From Gonatopus flavifemur (lineage: Eukaryota; Arthropoda; Insecta; Hymenoptera; Dryinidae), in the NCBI GenBank assembly GCA_018340375.1, contig JAFFJZ010000002.1:22586001-22650000 (forward strand): a stretch of 64,000 bases of DNA, in the 5' to 3' direction. Position numbers and translations under genes: made by a program. Of this stretch, positions 25,773 through 37,969 are shown in pieces. A model generated the notes under the pieces. That model saw only the letters and a program-made list of their open reading frames with translations, did not search any database and was not told where the DNA came from. Positions within the stretch are counted from its first letter, which is position 1; each line of letters opens with the position of its first letter.

Positions 25773-25790
25773 CTGAAAAGCAGAAAATAG
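25773..25790 (-). promoter_or_regulatory. splice acceptor of the terminal exon
   Basis: Read on the minus strand, the tract CTATTTTCTGCTTTTCAG ends in AG directly before the CTG AAG AAA coding start. Fifteen of its eighteen bases are C or T, apart from the closing AG and a few interruptions. This is a typical insect 3' splice site. A second AG a few codons further in (CTGAAG) is possible but lacks its own pyrimidine tract. Confidence 0.6.
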
Positions 25791-25889
25791 AACCACGTTA
25801 TCATTTGAATGAATTGCAAAAATGAAGGTTGAAAACAGGTTTTTGATTCATTTTAAATAGAAAATATTGTTAGGGAGTAAATGAGATTT

Positions 25890-26151
25890 AGTTAAGTCTT
25901 CTCAGAACTCCACTCAGAAAGGAACAGAAGTTCCCTTCTCGCTGCCTGGAGAGTGAAATTCCACTTCGTTAGAGTGAAAATTCATTCTTTAGGCAACTAA
26001 AGAGGAATTTTTCTTGTCGTTGGAGTGAAATTCTCACTCTCTGGTAGAAAACATTGTAGCTCCTTATCTGGCGCAAGCGAGACATTCTTAGCGGTACTTA
26101 GGTTCACTCTTGAGCTTGAGACACGCGCAGAATGATTTCTACTAGGGTTCT
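25890..26151. repeat. repeat-like block with AGAGTGAAATTC words and a CCCTAGTAGAAAT end
   Basis: GAGTGAAATTC-type words occur three times (25953-26035), and the last also runs into its own complement CTCACTCTC. The block closes with AATGATTTCTACTAGGGTTC at 26131-26150, the terminal motif found at several other places in the window. The left end was not found. The block lies just upstream of the terminal exon, so probably within that gene's last intron. Confidence 0.45.
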
Positions 26152-26154
26152 TTC

Positions 26155-29100
26155 AGATTTAGAGAATACCCCATCAGTGTAGTGCCATTCACAAACTTCA
26201 TTTGTTGTTGTACGAAAATGGAAATTCAAGTGTTATAATATCGAATTCCGTAGCCGAGTGCTATCCAGAGCACATAATTTGTTCTCCGCCAGGTCTTCTC
26301 TAGTCTGAAGCTAATTTTATTTCCCTATTGTATTGAGTCCTGATTCAGACAATGCCCTTCTGACCAAATCCTGACTGTAGTCAAGCGTTGAAATCCTTGT
26401 GAGGGCTTGAGCAGGATTTGAACTTTTCTGATCAAATTCAGACGGTTTTCTAGATAGACAATGTCCGTATGGTTAATGTCTTCACTCATTAAAAACATGT
26501 CGGGTTTCTTGTAATTCATCGTACTTTTCTTCAGAAGACCGATAGGAAAAAAGCCTCATATTCAATTATACAGCAGTCTTATCGACAACTCATTAAAATC
26601 ACTCCCAACATAATCCCTGTGCAGCAATTAGGGTATTCTCAACTTTAATTAAGAATTTTTATGAGTGAAAATAATTAAAATGATCTATAATACTTAACCC
26701 ATCAGGTATGTTACTGGAAAAGATGGAACAAAATTGATAACATCATAAGAATAGGTTCTTATTATTTTCTGCAACAATAAATCATTTTATGAATTAATTA
26801 ATTAAACTTGTATCGTACCAGGCAATCATCTGCAAGCTTAATCATTTCATTTTACATTAATTTAGATTTTATAATGGAAAATGGAAAATACGTAGATGTG
26901 CGTGATATTTTTCAATATCACGAAGAAAGCAATATTCATAAGGTCTAAATCTCCCAAGGTAGGATATTGTCAATGGTAATATTGATTACGTATTACATTG
27001 TAATAAGCCAATCAATAATTTGATTCAAATTTCAAGATAGCAGGGAAAGCAATGAACTATATACACATATTCGTGAATACACTTTGAGTTTTCAACGGAA
27101 TTAATCAGAACATCGAGAAATTTATTCCTAATTAATTTCTTCGAACGTGTATGATGAAACTCTTGAACTCAATACCGCAACTACTTTCCTCTGTAAGTAA
27201 ATTTGTCCGCAAATTGATTTTAACAATCCATTACTTTCTTTTCAACATGCGTTCCTTACACGAAGAAGAATTTTATGCTGTAATTTATTATACTCACAAG
27301 CGATTCATCAAGATACATTACGTTCGCTCCACGCGTGTTCTTTTTCTTCCGCACTTATGTTTTAAGAGAAGGGAGAGATGTGGATGACATTATCGAGTTA
27401 CTAATGTACACACGTAGTGTGAAGTATGTAGAAGATAATCATAAATTCAATAATCTTCGTGTTTATGTCAATTCTTGGAAATGAAAAACATGTCAATTGT
27501 GACGAATGATTTTCAAATCTACTGAAATATCAATAGATTAAACGTTTAACAAACCATCTATGCGGGAAGTAACGAATAGATGAAATGAAGAAAAACAAAT
27601 TTCGTAACATTTTTAACTCTCTGATTTCTTTTGCAACAATGACGTACGTGCTGGCGAATTAATTCTGTAATTGAAGTCACGAAAAGAAATAGCTCGAGTA
27701 GTTCATTCATTCCTCTCTCAGTATGGAAAGAATAGCCACTTCAGTTTCAAAATGAGATTACATTCCAATTCAAACATAGAGCGAATGAATGCGAAGGCAG
27801 TTACAGTCATTGTACTCGGAATGAATTAGAAGAGGAAATTAATTCAATCATTGCTACGAAAATGTTATGAATATAATCAAAGTAATCATGTACCATAAAT
27901 AAGAAGAATATTAATTTATTGTACATTTAAATGATGAAGATTGCGATCAGTGCTCGTATCCTAATTACCTCATTATTTTCAATGGATTTCTCTGGGCTAA
28001 TAAATTTTATCGGTTAAGAGTTATAAGCTCATCTGGTAATTTAAGAACCCTTGCGCTTCATTCAACGTTCATTAGCAATTACAGTAGTCTCTAAAATTTT
28101 ACGTAAGACATGAAGAATGAATTATATCATAAAAGTTATATTCTGTTAATGTATAATCCAGTAATAATGAACAAATGAGGTTTCGTAGAGCGATTATCAA
28201 TAATTAAAACAAAGGTTACGAGGCCTCAAGAGGCCCTAGAGAACAGCTATTAGGGAGTTGGTTCGTGATATCCAAAACGTTCAAGCTACTGAACTTCTAA
28301 TTATCTCGACAAAAATATTTGGTCGAATATATATCAAGTGTGAAATAAAATATAAGCGGATGAAGAATACTGTGATTACTGTTTCTTATGGCAGGTTTTT
28401 TCATTCGACAGTAAAGGCAGAAAACAAGCTTATCAGCCCACCTTCTTTATTCTATGAATCTGATTGGGTGAATCTTAATCCTCCATGAATCCCAACAAAG
28501 CTTGCAACAATTGGCTACCATTACAACATTGTCTGTACCAAAATCTCAGAAAACTAAATGGAATTCTGTAAGGAGATTCACATTACATAAACTTTTCAGC
28601 AAAGATAATAACAAACGCTGTGTCCTATCTACAAAGTCTGATATTCTTTTTGTGTTGAATTTCATTCAAAATTCAATATCATTCAAGGGGATTCATATAA
28701 GAATATCACATTATTGAAGAAATATACGTGAACGATTCTATGTTTTGAAGAGAATAAAGGACATAATTTGTTCCTTAGTTATTCTCACACATATACTTTA
28801 TTTGAAGTTCAAAGGTTTTTTCACATTGTTTTTCCCCTCAGATCATTTCGATACAAAAAATTCAGAATATCAAATTGATATTAGATTATTAAAGATGTAA
28901 TATTCCGAAGAAAATCTTCCATAGAAGAATACGATACGCGCCCATCATCTTGAAAATGAGATAACTAAATATCATTTATTGATTACGCGTCGCGAAAAGC
29001 TTTTTCATCTGGGTCGATTTCAAGTCTGGTCTTGAATATTTTAGCTACCTTGATTTGCGCACCTTCAATAATTAAACTCTCAATTCCCTCTGAGTTTGAG

Positions 29101-30400
29101 ATCCGGAACCTGGATGAAGTCATAGCGGAATGGTAATCTTGAAACTAGAATTTTGCCGTGAAACGGATGAAATTGAAATGAAATATACATCAGAGACCAT
29201 ACGTATATGTACGTCGGTGAGGAATTCTCATATTCAAAGAATAAATCTTTGTCCTTCCACCTGGAAAACTGTGTATTATGAATTTTTCCACGAATAAAGG
29301 AGTTTTTGTGGAATTTCTCGCCGCGATGTGTGTTTATCGCATAAATCTGGTTTCAAATGATTTTTATTCCCTTGGAGGAAGTTGAGCAAAGTATTCGGAT
29401 TATGGTATTGGATTAAACGAAGATTGTTCTATTCACCGATGTGAAATTCATTAAGTTACTTGGGAAAGAAAAAGAAGTGAAGATGTCAAAAAGACGAGTT
29501 ACAGGGGAACTATGGGCAAGAACACAACTGTCGCTAACAATTCAACTGCACGAAGGAAAGTGCCAACCGACGTTCGCTCTTGCAATAAGCTGCTTACTCT
29601 GCACGATTCCATCTATCTCTCTCTATTTCCTCATCCTCTATCAAATTCTCCTCCGTCATCTGCAATGTATTCTTCCTCCCCTCACGGTTCCCTTGTGTAC
29701 CCATGGACTCCTTCCTCGTTGATGTCAATATTAAACTCTCGTCGCCAATATTAAACCAACCTATTTTCTTTTTCCTTTTCTATACACACAGCATTGTCGA
29801 GTGTACATAAAAGTGACGACAATGATCATGATGATACATGCGTACCGGAACAACAATGCTTTGCGATTTTAATCACGGCACATACAAATCGATCGAAAGA
29901 AAAAATAATGCCACGACGAGGAGAGTTGTAAGTATTTCGAAAAAGAGGTGTGCGATTCAGATTCGTTCAATTATTTTGTGATTTATGTCAATCGAGGGTT
30001 GACCGTTCGAGAATTCGGAGATTAAAATATCGTTCGAAGGAGGAGAATGATTGACTAGTATGGATTGTCAAGTGTTGGATATACTCTTTGAATAGGTTGA
30101 ATCGATTGAAGACTTAGAACTGCTTTCAAATGGAATTTCACTAATTTAGAGAGGATTTGGAAGGAATTATCTATCAAAGTGGGTTAGTATTGGAATTTTT
30201 ATAATTGAAATTATATATAATTCAATATAAAGTATATATAATTTTGAAAAGTTTTACACTTGGGTCAGTATTCTGTATTTCATTTCTCCAATTAGTTCTT
30301 TTAAATCAAAAAGCAATGTGTTACGGCATGCAAGGGTCGTTGACCAACAAGAATTGTGAAACAGCCAACGCAGTGATTTTGAAATAGTGCCGTCTAAGCC
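26155..30400. other. AT-rich sequence, possibly intronic to the minus-strand gene
   Basis: No exon could be supported. GGCCTCAAGAGGCC, a perfect small palindrome, lies at 28221. Positions 29500-29760 are C/T-rich and less AT-rich (CTCCGTCATCTGC, CCTCCCCTCACGG). Two overlapping + strand frames there are low-complexity and unconvincing. Confidence 0.45.
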
Positions 30401-30403
30401 ATA

Positions 30404-30592
30404 CACACGAAGAAAAAAATGCGCTGTGACGGCAATTTTTTAACTGTAGCTGCAAAATATGTTGACTCCTTCATCAGAATTTGTTTGTTATTCTATAGAA
30501 ACACTGAAAATTTTGGTGTTTTAGGTAATCAAGTTGCTGTTTCAGCAACTCAATTACCTGTGACAGCACATTTTTGACTAAGTTAGCAAAAA
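30404..30592. mobile_element. degraded GCTGNNNCAGC-type MITE
   Basis: TA precedes CACACGAAGAAAAAAATGCG. GTTGCTGTTTCAGCAAC (a perfect interrupted palindrome) and CCTGTGACAGC follow. TTATTCTATAGAAACACTGAAAAT parallels TATTCTATATATAATACTGAAA of the element at 57184. The right terminus is lost or highly diverged. Confidence 0.5.
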
Positions 30593-30599
30593 GATCTAC

Positions 30600-32785
30600 T
30601 GTAAGCATCCTATTTCCATTGCCAGACATTTATCAACTTCAAAATTGGTGCAAAATTCTCGGAGGTTTTATGAAAATTGCGGGAAAAAAATCAGTTCATA
30701 ATAATGCGTGCAAACCCTGATTATTCAAATCGAATACAGGGGATTCACATCTCCCTTCAAGCAGGTCCTCCAAAGGTACGCTAGGTTCCGAATAACCTTT
30801 TCAGACCCCCATAAAGTATCGGGTCACCCCTGATGACAATCTTTAACCGAGTTTATATGGCTGAAAACTATCATTATTGTAGGAATTGCTGGATAAATAA
30901 AATATAATTCACCATAGTGATACTGCCGTCACCCGCATTACCATAATCCCAATTATTCATTTCATATTCATCGATATAAACATCTGAATACGAAACATAA
31001 CTCGATAACACAATAAATAAATCGATACATCGTACCACTATCGTCAATTATCGATCCCTAGAGTAAACCAACGAATTTTCCATCTCCATCATTTCCATAA
31101 AACCACTATTACTCGACGGAAGAAAAAAGTTGAATTTTTAAGACGCTTAATTCACATCTCCTCTCAACATTAAACTGTCCTTCATGTCACTGAAAGTTCA
31201 GATTCTCCATCTAGACATAAAGCTTGTTCAAAAGTCAACTTCAAAACAGGTTACAGTTGATTTAAGTTATCAAACTTTTCCTCGGAGTTATATTTCAACC
31301 CTCTTACGCTGTCTGGGATAAATTCGTGGAATGTCGATTGGTTGAATTGAAAATGACGAAAATCGTATGAAGATAATGTTTCATTGTCAATGTGTCATTT
31401 TTATGACGTTTCGCCTGCTTTCGAGCCCGTACTCGTGATTCGAATATTTGATTCCGGGATATCCCGTTCTCATCTTTGATAAAAGATTCTATTCGAAATG
31501 TGCCTTATATTTCAATCTTCCGCCTCTGTTTTGGTACCTTGTACCGTAAATTCATAAAAATCTTATTGTGTACATCAAATCAAGAAGAGTTTTGTGTTTG
31601 GAAATGATCGGATCCGATATATCGTACTCGATATAGTTATGAGAAAAATGATACTGTACGCGTTGACGATTGATTGGAAAATACGACCTCTGGGGCCGGT
31701 TTGCCATAAAGTACAGAACTATTTCCAATACCTTTTTTCTCAGGGTAGGTAGGTTCGTATCTGTGGACGGTGTTGTTTATATACAGGCCATAAAAAAGTA
31801 AAAAATCGATTTAAATGGGGAATGTTGTGTTCCAATAATTCAAGTACTTTGGTATGTACGTGGGGGTTCAATTGAATAGAATATCTCGAAGAATTTTTCA
31901 TTGTAATGTGAATTAATTTTGGTTGTTTGAAGTTGATGCGATTTTATCATTTACAAGGATATGAATCACTCGAGAATGTTCTTGAAAACATCTTCTCGTA
32001 CTTGCAGAAGGAATAGTAGTTGTAGTTGAGTAGAGTAAATTGTGTCCAAGTTGTATTTGGATCTCGATATATTTCTCTTGACTTTTATTATGAATTATCC
32101 TGATCACGAATTTTATCCAGCAGAGTTACGAGAGTTGGTCCTTTTTTCATGGATACTATCGTAAAGTATATGTTACCGCAATACGCGATTGTTTATCGAG
32201 CAAATAAATTTACCAATCGGATTTTCTCCTCACAAATGTACGTAACATGCTGTATCAAATTCATTTTTATTTCCACGAAATCATCGGTCGAATAGTTTAT
32301 AGACATTGCACAACAAAGACTTGAGGAAAAGTAAAGAAAGAGGTCCAAAATGTTTTATTCCAAAGCGCATTTAGCGTACAAGTCTTGTATTTACTTTTGA
32401 AACATTTAAAAGTGTGTTGATATGTCGTTAAAATGGATCCAAAATTCCATACGGAACATCTCCTCGGTTTAAATGGTATATTTATACACATTTGAGAGTT
32501 TAAAAAGTGAATAAAATCTTTTTGAATAGTGCGGTACCAGTAGCAGTTATATTATCCGTATAACAGTTTCTTGATCGATCATAAAGTCTTCGCAATTTAT
32601 GTAGATTCAATTGTGATCCGCAAAATATAAAACGTTGCACCAGTATCGACAATTTATGAATTCATTTCGTCAATTTATTATTATATCTGCATTCTTTTCT
32701 GTTTGCAACAGATTTATGTTGCGGCAATTATTGATACAGTCAATGACATTTGTCAATTTTTTAAGTAAAATTCACTACAGAAATT
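30600..32785. other. AT-rich non-coding stretch
   Basis: No supported feature apart from a locally GC-richer patch at 30750-30850 (GGTCACCCCTGATGAC), which looks repeat-derived but has no recognised partner in this window. Confidence 0.4.
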
Positions 32786-32787
32786 TT

Positions 32788-32880
32788 CTAGGCGTTGAAA
32801 AGCCTCATCAGGCCCTACAGAGTGACTTGTAGGACCTCATAATAGCCTAGAGAATTACTAGAGTGATTTCTGCTAGAGAT
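32788..32880. repeat. hairpin plus CTCTAGCAGAAATCAC terminus
   Basis: CTAGGC (32788) pairs with GCCTAG (32845), and CCCTACA pairs with TGTAGGAC inside it, forming an imperfect hairpin of about 63 bp. It is followed by GAGTGATTTCTGCTAGAGAT, a variant of the recurring terminus seen at 4011 and 26131. Likely a small decayed DNA element. Confidence 0.45.
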
Positions 32881-33556
32881 GTGTCACGTACATTATGTAT
32901 CTGACTCGATTCAAGCTGTGTATAATGCGTATGCGTCATGTAGATGTCCCATGGGTAACTTCTAGTACAGGGAGAGTACTAGTTTAATACAATATTGTTC
33001 AAAAATTACGTATGTTCTACCGACACTTCTACATGTTCTTATTAATTTTAAGTCTCCAGGAGAAAAATGTAGGTAAAATTTGTTCTTGAAGAATATGTAT
33101 CGAACGATCATGGTAAAACTTTAATAATTCATACTGTACAATTCTATCCATGTGAAGTGATATACTGTACAGTTCGTATGCAAAATTTATGAGGTGCATC
33201 GTATTTAACATTTCACCTCATGAAGCATGAATTGATACATGTATTATAACAATAACCATAAATTTAATTCTTCTCTCCATGAATATATTTCACGAAGAAT
33301 TTGAATTTCCCTTATATACAATTTCTTGTGTTCAGGTGATGTCTTTATATGTCAAATCATGAACACGTTTTCTTTGAAATGAAAATATCTTGATCTGAAA
33401 TATCTTTTATAGTATACTAAGTTGAATTAAAATATGGATGTATTTTTCAAAACGTATGATGAAGAACAATGTAGCCCAGTGAGAAATTTCCTTTTCTGAG
33501 AATTATAATATCTAAAGTCCGAATTGGCCCAAAGCAGGGCTTGAGATCCCAAAAGT

Positions 33557-33576
33557 TTGATTTCTAGCAGGGTCAC
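33557..33576. repeat. lone CCCTGCTAGAAATCA-type terminus
   Basis: TTGATTTCTAGCAGGGTCAC is another variant of the terminus family. No opposite end could be assigned within 500 bp. Confidence 0.35.
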
Positions 33577-34100
33577 AAGTGTCCTTGACAGATCTTCTGA
33601 CCGAAGAAGAGTAGAAACATGAATCTTGATTCCTTTAGATGCAAACAAAATCTTCAGAGTTGATTCGAGAGTTTCGTCGTGTAATGAAATAAAAACATTT
33701 GGCCATATATTTTTTCACATAAATTATACTTGAATTGATCATATTGTTTGTACGTTTTACTCTTTCTTGGAGTTTTTTTGACATGAGTTGATAGGGGAAA
33801 GCTGGCTCAAACCCAAAGCGGAAAGCCATTATTCAGAACATAATGTGATTTCGGGAAATCAAAACTGGGTTGAATCCATTGACGCCAACCTTGGATCCAT
33901 GACGTCCAAGAGACTGCGTGTGAATTCAATGAAGTATCTAACGGCTCGATTTACGCTTGCATTTAGTTCAAATTCCCTAATAAATCAACCAATGTCTCAA
34001 ATAAATTGAGGTTACTCAGTGGACATGTCCACCGGCCTGATTCGGCTGTATCAAATCCGCATTTTACAAAATCGGTTTTTTCTTGTAAATTTCTGAACTA

Positions 34101-35026
34101 CCCATGCAGAAATTTACCATTCGCGCTAGCATGGCGCAATGTAGATAAAGTATGGCCGAGGCTTGGCAACCAAGCATGGCGCAACACTGAAATGATAACA
34201 TCATTTTATGATTTATCAATGTGTTTTTCCAATGTAGCCCCATCATTGGTGCAGAAGTGGCAATGAAATAGACCATCATTGGCAAACAATAGAAAAATTT
34301 GTTTATCAATGTTGCGCCGATGATAAAACTTTAAAAAATAATCAACCCCAAAATATGTAAAAAGTATGCGCATTTCACAATTTCCAATATATGTTATTTG
34401 GGATCTTATTATGTTTTCCTTATTTATCTGTAAACAACTCGGTGTTTTTTGTCGTCAAAGTTTGTCATGAGAAGTATACACAGTATGGATCAGCAGTAGG
34501 AGCCCTCTGGTGTAACCTGTAACAAAGAACGATTGACTGTTCTTCCAGAGAATTATTTGAGTCTTATATATTCCTCGTACACATCTCTCACTACTCGCGA
34601 GAAACACTTGATCAGTAACTTGTAGTTAGCAATTCAGCCATCAAATGTTGAAATTAAGGAGCATGCCAATATTGAGCCATGTTATTACCAATGATCGGCG
34701 CTACATTGAAAACTCATTTTTACCCAGACTAGATCAATCGTTGTGGCAATATTCGACCACGTTTCAAATGATCCTAATTTTCAATAGAATCTATCGTTCA
34801 GTCAATGTTGGGCCAAGGATGAGCCTAGCAAGCGCCAAGCCTGGCGGAATTGTGGATCAATGGTAGGCTGACAACCGAAATTCGTTGAACACCGATATCG
34901 GCGCAACATTTTATTTGTTGTTAATCAACATTGAATATTCATAGATTGCCAAGCCTCGCCTGTCAACATTGCGCCAAGCTATATTCTATTGTCAGCATTG
35001 GTGAAACCTAAAAATTTTTATATGGG
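34101..35026. mobile_element. 926-bp CCCATRTAAAAATTT-family element, TA-flanked
   Basis: The left end CCCATGCAGAAATTTACC and the right end (read inward: CCCATATAAAAATTTTTAGG) form terminal inverted repeats, with TA immediately outside both. Internal arms also pair: around 34300 the complement reads ATCGGCGCAACATTGATAAA, and around 34895 the direct strand reads ATCGGCGCAACATTTTATTT. GGCGCAA words are frequent. There is no transposase, although the element is larger than most MITEs here. Related partial copies lie at 37.6, 43.6 and 59.4 kb. Confidence 0.65.
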
Positions 35027-35284
35027 TAAATTTCGCACAAATTCGAAAATTTCTCTCATCTGACGATGAGTTTCTGAATACTTGGAATTTATGAGGAAAA
35101 CAAGGTTTGGTTCTTATCCAATGCCAAGTCATCGCAATGAAGATTTTTGGGCGAGGTAGAAACTTCTAGAAAGGTAGAAAATTCTAAGAACTTGCATCAT
35201 TTTCAAGACTTTTGACAAGAAATCTAAAATGGAAAATAGGGAATATTTTGCACAGAGATGGTAACAAACTTACAGCAACGCCAT

Positions 35285-35300
35285 ACCCTAGCTAGAAATT
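35285..35300. repeat. lone ACCCTAGCTAGAAATT terminus
   Basis: This is a left-hand version of the terminus family listed at 8892 and 26131. No matching right end was identified before the hairpin element at 35418. Confidence 0.3.
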
Positions 35301-35417
35301 GCCTTCTGTCCCAATTGGACCAACCATCAAAGACCCTAACTTGGCTGATTCCAAATTTTTAACCAGTGATTCCACAAACAGAATATATTTCGAATTCTCT
35401 ATTCTCAATTCCGTGAA

Positions 35418-35600
35418 AGCTCTCCATGGAGTGGCAAGCAGCCGCCACTTTTGATACCTTTGAATCGGGTTGTACCCTGTTAGAATTCGAGGGAAAAAAG
35501 GGATAAACTGAACGAAATGAATAGATTCACGTTGTTAAACTTCCCCAGAGTCTCTTTCGAATTTCTCAAAGTGGCGGCTGCTTGCCGCCCCATGAGCTCT
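35418..35600. mobile_element. GC-rich foldback element with near-perfect inner arms
   Basis: GTGGCAAGCAGCCGCCACTT (35431-35450) is repeated in reverse complement at 35569-35588 with one mismatch. Imperfect pairing extends outward (CTCTCCATGG against CTCATGGGG). The arms are far GC-richer than the window average and each arm is itself partly palindromic (GTGGC...GCCAC). The roughly 115-bp centre is ordinary sequence. No target duplication was identified. Confidence 0.65.
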
Positions 35601-35999
35601 CCTTGGGGCTCCTCGGGAGCATAAATAATTTCAGCGAACCCTAGGTCATAAGGAGGGTCTTTTCAGTACCCAACTCTACTGCAAAGGCCTTGAAAGTTGA
35701 TAGACATACGCTATAATCATTCTTACTGGAGCAATAAAGCTCTTTTAATTCTCTTCTCTCAGCTTTCCTGAGGAGAAGAACATGCAATTGTGAGCTGAAA
35801 TCAATCTTTCATACAGAATTTTTGTAAAAAGGAGACCATATTTTTGACTCACAGCATTAATTGACATTCGATAGAAAAAGTTTCATAAATAACAAGTTCT
35901 AAAATTTCAATCTGTGCCTGAATTTCATTGTTTTATTGCCAAAGATTGTGATGATGATAATCAGAAAGTATGAACAAAATTATAGGTTGAAATCTATAG

Positions 36000-37560
36000 A
36001 TTTGAATTGACCTGCCTTGAAAGAAGAGACTTGTGCATGAAAATAATTGAATTTTTCGATTTTCTGCCAACTTTCAAGGCTTCTCGCTCCATATGCTGTA
36101 GACAATTCAACAGATTTTCAGTTATTTAATTCTACTGATAAATCTGATCTAGATACGAAGATAAGATACCGTTGCAAGTTCTTGAAAACTCAATTTGCAG
36201 ACTGGAAAACGTACAAACTGATGTCACACTGAGATAACAGACTTGAAATTATATGAACCGAAATTGAACTATTGTTCGGTGAAAAAGTATTTGAATCGTG
36301 CACTGTTCATGTTCCTAAATAACTCCTACACGCTAATTTACTTCATTCAATGCCTAGAAATTCGGAGCAGATCAAACCAAATTTCCAATTCTACCCTTTC
36401 AAAGTCTTGTTTTTCGAAAAGAAAAAATAAGTTCAAAGTTTGAACTCATTCCGCCCTTCCATTCTTCCACAATCTTCTTTTATCAGTTTCAATCCGTTAT
36501 TCCGAATATCCTTTACCTTGCATGTTTTCATGTTCGCTAGTCGGATGAAACATACATTGAAGAGTCACGCAATTCTGAGTATTATTCCTCCCCTAAATAC
36601 CTCTAATCTGCAAACTGGAGTAAGCGAGTTACGATAATAGACGGTGAGAATCCTGTTTGTCTGAAAATCACATTACGGGACTTCCAATGAATTTCCCTTG
36701 CTAAATTCCCAGATTCTCAACCGCGATGCCCCTACGATACGATGACATATCGAAACAGAAACTTATTGATAAAACAGAATATTAATCGAATAACAATGTT
36801 GCATGAACAGCAGTAGGAGAGGATTCGGTAACTTGGTAATAGGCGTTTGAATTAATTTTATTGGTACGGCAGTGCAACGAGGAAAGAGAGAGGAAGAGGG
36901 AAAGAACGAAGGTTGTATTATGGATCGTGGTGTGAAGTAAAAAGAGCAGAACGAATGACTCCTGGACAACAAGGGTGGAAATCGAATTATCTCGTTAGAA
37001 GCCGCAAAGAGGACGCTCGAGAAAGAAACCTTAGCAAGTCCTTGTTCTTCTCTCTTTCTCTCGTACGCCAAATGTCTGACCTGAATACACTAAAGGTCTT
37101 CTTTTTCCAAAGGGCATATATATTCTTTGATACAGGTTCTTCTCGTCGTGTAAGGTTTCCAAAACGTGTATCATTGTCATCCATTCGGAAGTTTAACGAT
37201 TCGAAGATAAATATCGCGGAGGTACGACTAATCTTGCTTGATAAATTCCTATTTTCCACTGGGGGTTTAGCATGAACTTTCTGTGTATGAAGTCCTATAA
37301 GGTTTTTGGAATTGAAATGTGAAATTCATTTCAATAAAACATAGGATCGTATGACATAGGGAGTTTCAATCGCGGGTTTTACCCTGATGCTTATATGGAA
37401 GATTTGTGACCCGCTGAAAAATAAAACACGACTGTCAAATCAGGAAATATGTACAGTATTGTGAGAATTATCGTAACTACGTGTGAAGTTATACAATTCT
37501 TTCGAGGGGTCCTTCAATATTACAAAATAATGACTTTTCATTGTTCATTCAGTGGCTCAA
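36000..37560. other. non-coding stretch with a strand-biased block
   Basis: No supported gene. Positions 36880-37060 change from G/A-rich (AAAGAGAGAGGAAGAGGGAA) to C/T-rich (TTCTCTCTTTCTCTC). Open frames on both strands overlap this block and are compositional. No domain is visible in the 120-codon + strand frame. Confidence 0.4.
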
Positions 37561-37599
37561 TTTTGAAAAATTCCTCCATTTTACAGGAGCATTTTTTAA

Positions 37600-37960
37600 A
37601 TGTTTGCGCCCCTAAGCGGAAATTGGTACAACGTAGCTGAAGATTGGCCGATCTTCGGCATCAGGATGGCGCAACTGTAGAATCATTTCAGACTTTGCTA
37701 TATTGACTAAAAGAGTAGACTAAGCTAACGATTACAGCCAAGATGAAGCTCAGCTATTGCGAATGCCTGACATAACACCGGTCTGGTTTATTCAACCTAT
37801 ATCAGGACAAAGATGGGCGATAGCCTGCCCAGGATTGAACAATTACTGAGCCAATTGTGGGTTAACGAAATCAATTCGTTGACTGTAGATATTCGTTGGT
37901 ATATATACCAAGGTATTTTATATTGTCAGTGTTGAGAAAAACAAGGAATTTTTATACGGA
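37600..37960. mobile_element. CCCATRTAAAAATTT-family element, partial copy
   Basis: The right end TTTTTATACGGA is followed by TA. The preceding text CCAATTGTGGGTTAACGAAA and ATTGTCAGTGTTGAGAAA matches positions 59705-59820 and, more loosely, 34850-35010. GGTACAACGTAGCTGAAGATT near the left matches GGTAGTGCAACGTAGCCCAGG at 59428. The left terminus is unclear. Confidence 0.55.
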
Positions 37961-37969
37961 TACGTTCAT

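Noticed and set aside
29441..29754. Two overlapping + strand frames of 80-93 codons
   Set aside because: The C/T-rich composition explains both; neither has a recognised motif.
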